This document shows positions 62,723-64,000 of a stretch of 64,000 nt of DNA, piece after piece. The notes beneath the pieces are model-generated. The model was given only the letters and a program-made list of their open reading frames with translations, did no database searches and was not told the origin of the DNA. How positions within the stretch are numbered: the first letter of the stretch is position 1; each line of letters begins with the position of its first letter. The position numbers and the translations under genes are program-made. The DNA is taken from the NCBI RefSeq assembly GCF_026013645.1, contig NZ_CP110224.1, positions 3,410,001 to 3,474,000 on the forward strand, written 5' to 3'. This DNA comes from Virgibacillus natechei (lineage in GTDB: Bacteria; Bacillota; Bacilli; Bacillales; Amphibacillaceae).

Positions 62723-64000
62723 TTTCTATCTCTCCCCGTTCATTCAGAATTTCTTTAATTCGCCGCTTCATACGTTCATCGCTCAGCCCATCCAATAAAT
62801 CCTTTGGAAAATAAAGTTTGTGATCGGTGCGTTTTTTCCCTGAAATAGCATCCACAATATCCGAGTTTCTGGATAACTCTTTTAATTCATCATTTGGCAT
62901 TTGTAGGTGTATGGGCAGACGCTCTTCTTCCTCTCCTGGACGGTAAAAATCATACGGAAGATCGGACGAAGAATCGACAACCAAATAATACTCCGGATCA
63001 ATACCAGCATGCTGAAATAGCTGATAAAGTTCCTTCCACTCTTGCATCTGCATATTTGGGTTAAATTCAATATATTTAAATAGTCGGCGATTCATAAATC
63101 GTTCGCATAAATCGCGTAAAATCCCATCTGCTTCCTCCTGCCACATTTGGAAATAGTAATGTACAATGGTTTCATCTAGCTTGAGGTATTCTTCAAGTGT
63201 CACATTTCCCGTGAAAAAAGACAGAAAATGTGTCGGCTCAAGCTTAAAAATATAATCATCCGCTTCATATAAATGCTTCGCACGGTGTAAAATTCGTGAT
63301 AAAATCACTTCTGCACTTCTCGTCACCGGATGAAAATATACTTGCCAATACATTTGGTAACGACTCATGATATAGTCCTCCACCGCGTGCATACCCGTCG
63401 ATTTAATAACCACTTGATCATCAATCGGACGCATGACTCGTAAAATTCGTTCCATATCAAAATGCCCATAGCTTACACCAGTGAAATAAGCGTCACGTTG
63501 TAAATAATCCATTCGATCGGCATCGATCTGGCTTGAAATGAGGCTGACAACTAATTTGTCTTCATATGTCTTGGCAATCACATCTGCCACTTTTTGTGCA
63601 AAACCTGTACTTACACGCTCCAGCACTTTATTAACCTTTGTTTCGCCTAAAATGATACGTTGTGTAAAGTCCTCATGATCCAATTTAAAAACATTTTCAA
63701 AGGAATGCGAAAATGGACCATGTCCCAAATCATGCAACAGTGCTGCACATAAACTAAGCAGGCGCTCGTCCTCATTCCAATGAGGCCGATCCTCGAAATT
63801 GTGAATGATTCGCCTCACAATCTCATAAACGCCAAGTGAATGATTGAACCGGCTGTGTTCCGCGCCATGGAATGTGTAATTCGTTGTGCCAAGCTGCTTA
63901 ATTCGGCGTAGACGCTGGAATTCTGGCGTGGCAATCAGATCCCAGATAACTCGATCTTTTACGTGAACATACCGATGGACAGGATCCTTAAACACTTTTT
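62712..64000 (-). CDS. ywfO: HD-domain phosphohydrolase, YwfO-like (5' end outside window)
   Basis: The visible frame covers 429 codons, and the true start lies beyond the right edge: the GTG at 63993-63995 is internal, since YwfO homologues have about a dozen more residues before FKDPVHRYVHV. The HD metal site is visible as H...HSRFNHSLGVYEIV, ALLHDLGHGPFSHSFE and the later ISSQIDADRMDYLQRD. B. subtilis YwfO is a dNTP triphosphohydrolase-like enzyme; the substrate here is inferred from the family. Confidence 0.93.
   Translation of the reverse strand, partial: KVFKDPVHRYVHVKDRVIWDLIATPEFQRLRRIKQLGTTNYTFHGAEHSRFNHSLGVYEIVRRIIHNFEDRPHWNEDERLLSLCAALLHDLGHGPFSHSFENVFKLDHEDFTQRIILGETKVNKVLERVSTGFAQKVADVIAKTYEDKLVVSLISSQIDADRMDYLQRDAYFTGVSYGHFDMERILRVMRPIDDQVVIKSTGMHAVEDYIMSRYQMYWQVYFHPVTRSAEVILSRILHRAKHLYEADDYIFKLEPTHFLSFFTGNVTLEEYLKLDETIVHYYFQMWQEEADGILRDLCERFMNRRLFKYIEFNPNMQMQEWKELYQLFQHAGIDPEYYLVVDSSSDLPYDFYRPGEEEERLPIHLQMPNDELKELSRNSDIVDAISGKKRTDHKLYFPKDLLDGLSDERMKRRIKEILNERGEIENDD

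Overview
The window is a chromosomal segment of a low-GC, endospore-forming member of the Bacillaceae, most like the Oceanobacillus/Virgibacillus group. The gene order follows the Bacillus subtilis block ywfO-ywgA-ywhD-pbpG-ywiB-argS-fadF-acdA-rpoE-pyrG-spo0F-fbaA-tal-murZ-glpX-rho-rpmE-tdk-prfA-prmC-spoIIR-ywlB-ywlC-mntP-ywlE-ywlG-glyA-upp-atp operon-ywzB-ywmB-murAA. Sporulation genes (spoIIR, spo0F) are present. Nearly everything is on the minus strand; pbpG and a pair of small multidrug transporter genes are the exceptions.

Layout from left to right. 1-1180 is accessory DNA: a truncated unknown gene, an orphan candidate circular bacteriocin precursor, and a dispersed repeat. 1181-3769 holds murAA, ywmB and ywzB. 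3906-11044 is the complete F1Fo ATP synthase operon (atpIBEFHAGDC read from right to left). 11479-15987 is an insertion relative to B. subtilis: a Vpr-like secreted subtilase, a repeat, a TetR regulator and a divergent SMR pair with a clear operator. 16078-28805 runs from upp to rpmE2, with rpiB missing. 29518-33561 is a second insertion (SRPBCC protein, SDR, two GNATs, luciferase-like oxidoreductase). 33891-43658 holds rho, glpX, murZ, tal, fbaA, spo0F, pyrG and rpoE. 44439-56301 is a fatty-acid and branched-chain acyl-CoA catabolic cluster (icmF, tetR, meaB, two acyl-CoA dehydrogenases, hbd, thl, fadF) with FadR-like operators and candidate cre sites. 57107-64000 holds argS, ywiB, pbpG, ywhD, ywgA and a truncated HD-domain gene.

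The intergenic spaces are unusually rich in dispersed repeats, here called families A to E. Family A (five copies) always lies directly past the intrinsic terminator of a minus-strand gene, and four of the five copies carry a perfect DnaA box. Families C and D are MITE-like, and E is a small palindrome. Families A, C and D contain a roughly 57-nt module of two hairpins whose paired arms change together between copies while the loops and junctions stay fixed. Filled and empty versions of the same site occur within this window. A cluster of four perfect DnaA boxes lies upstream of tsaC (ywlC).

The main candidates for something new are the covarying hairpin module, the terminator-associated family A elements and the orphan circular bacteriocin. 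No tRNA, rRNA, CRISPR array or transposase gene was recognised.
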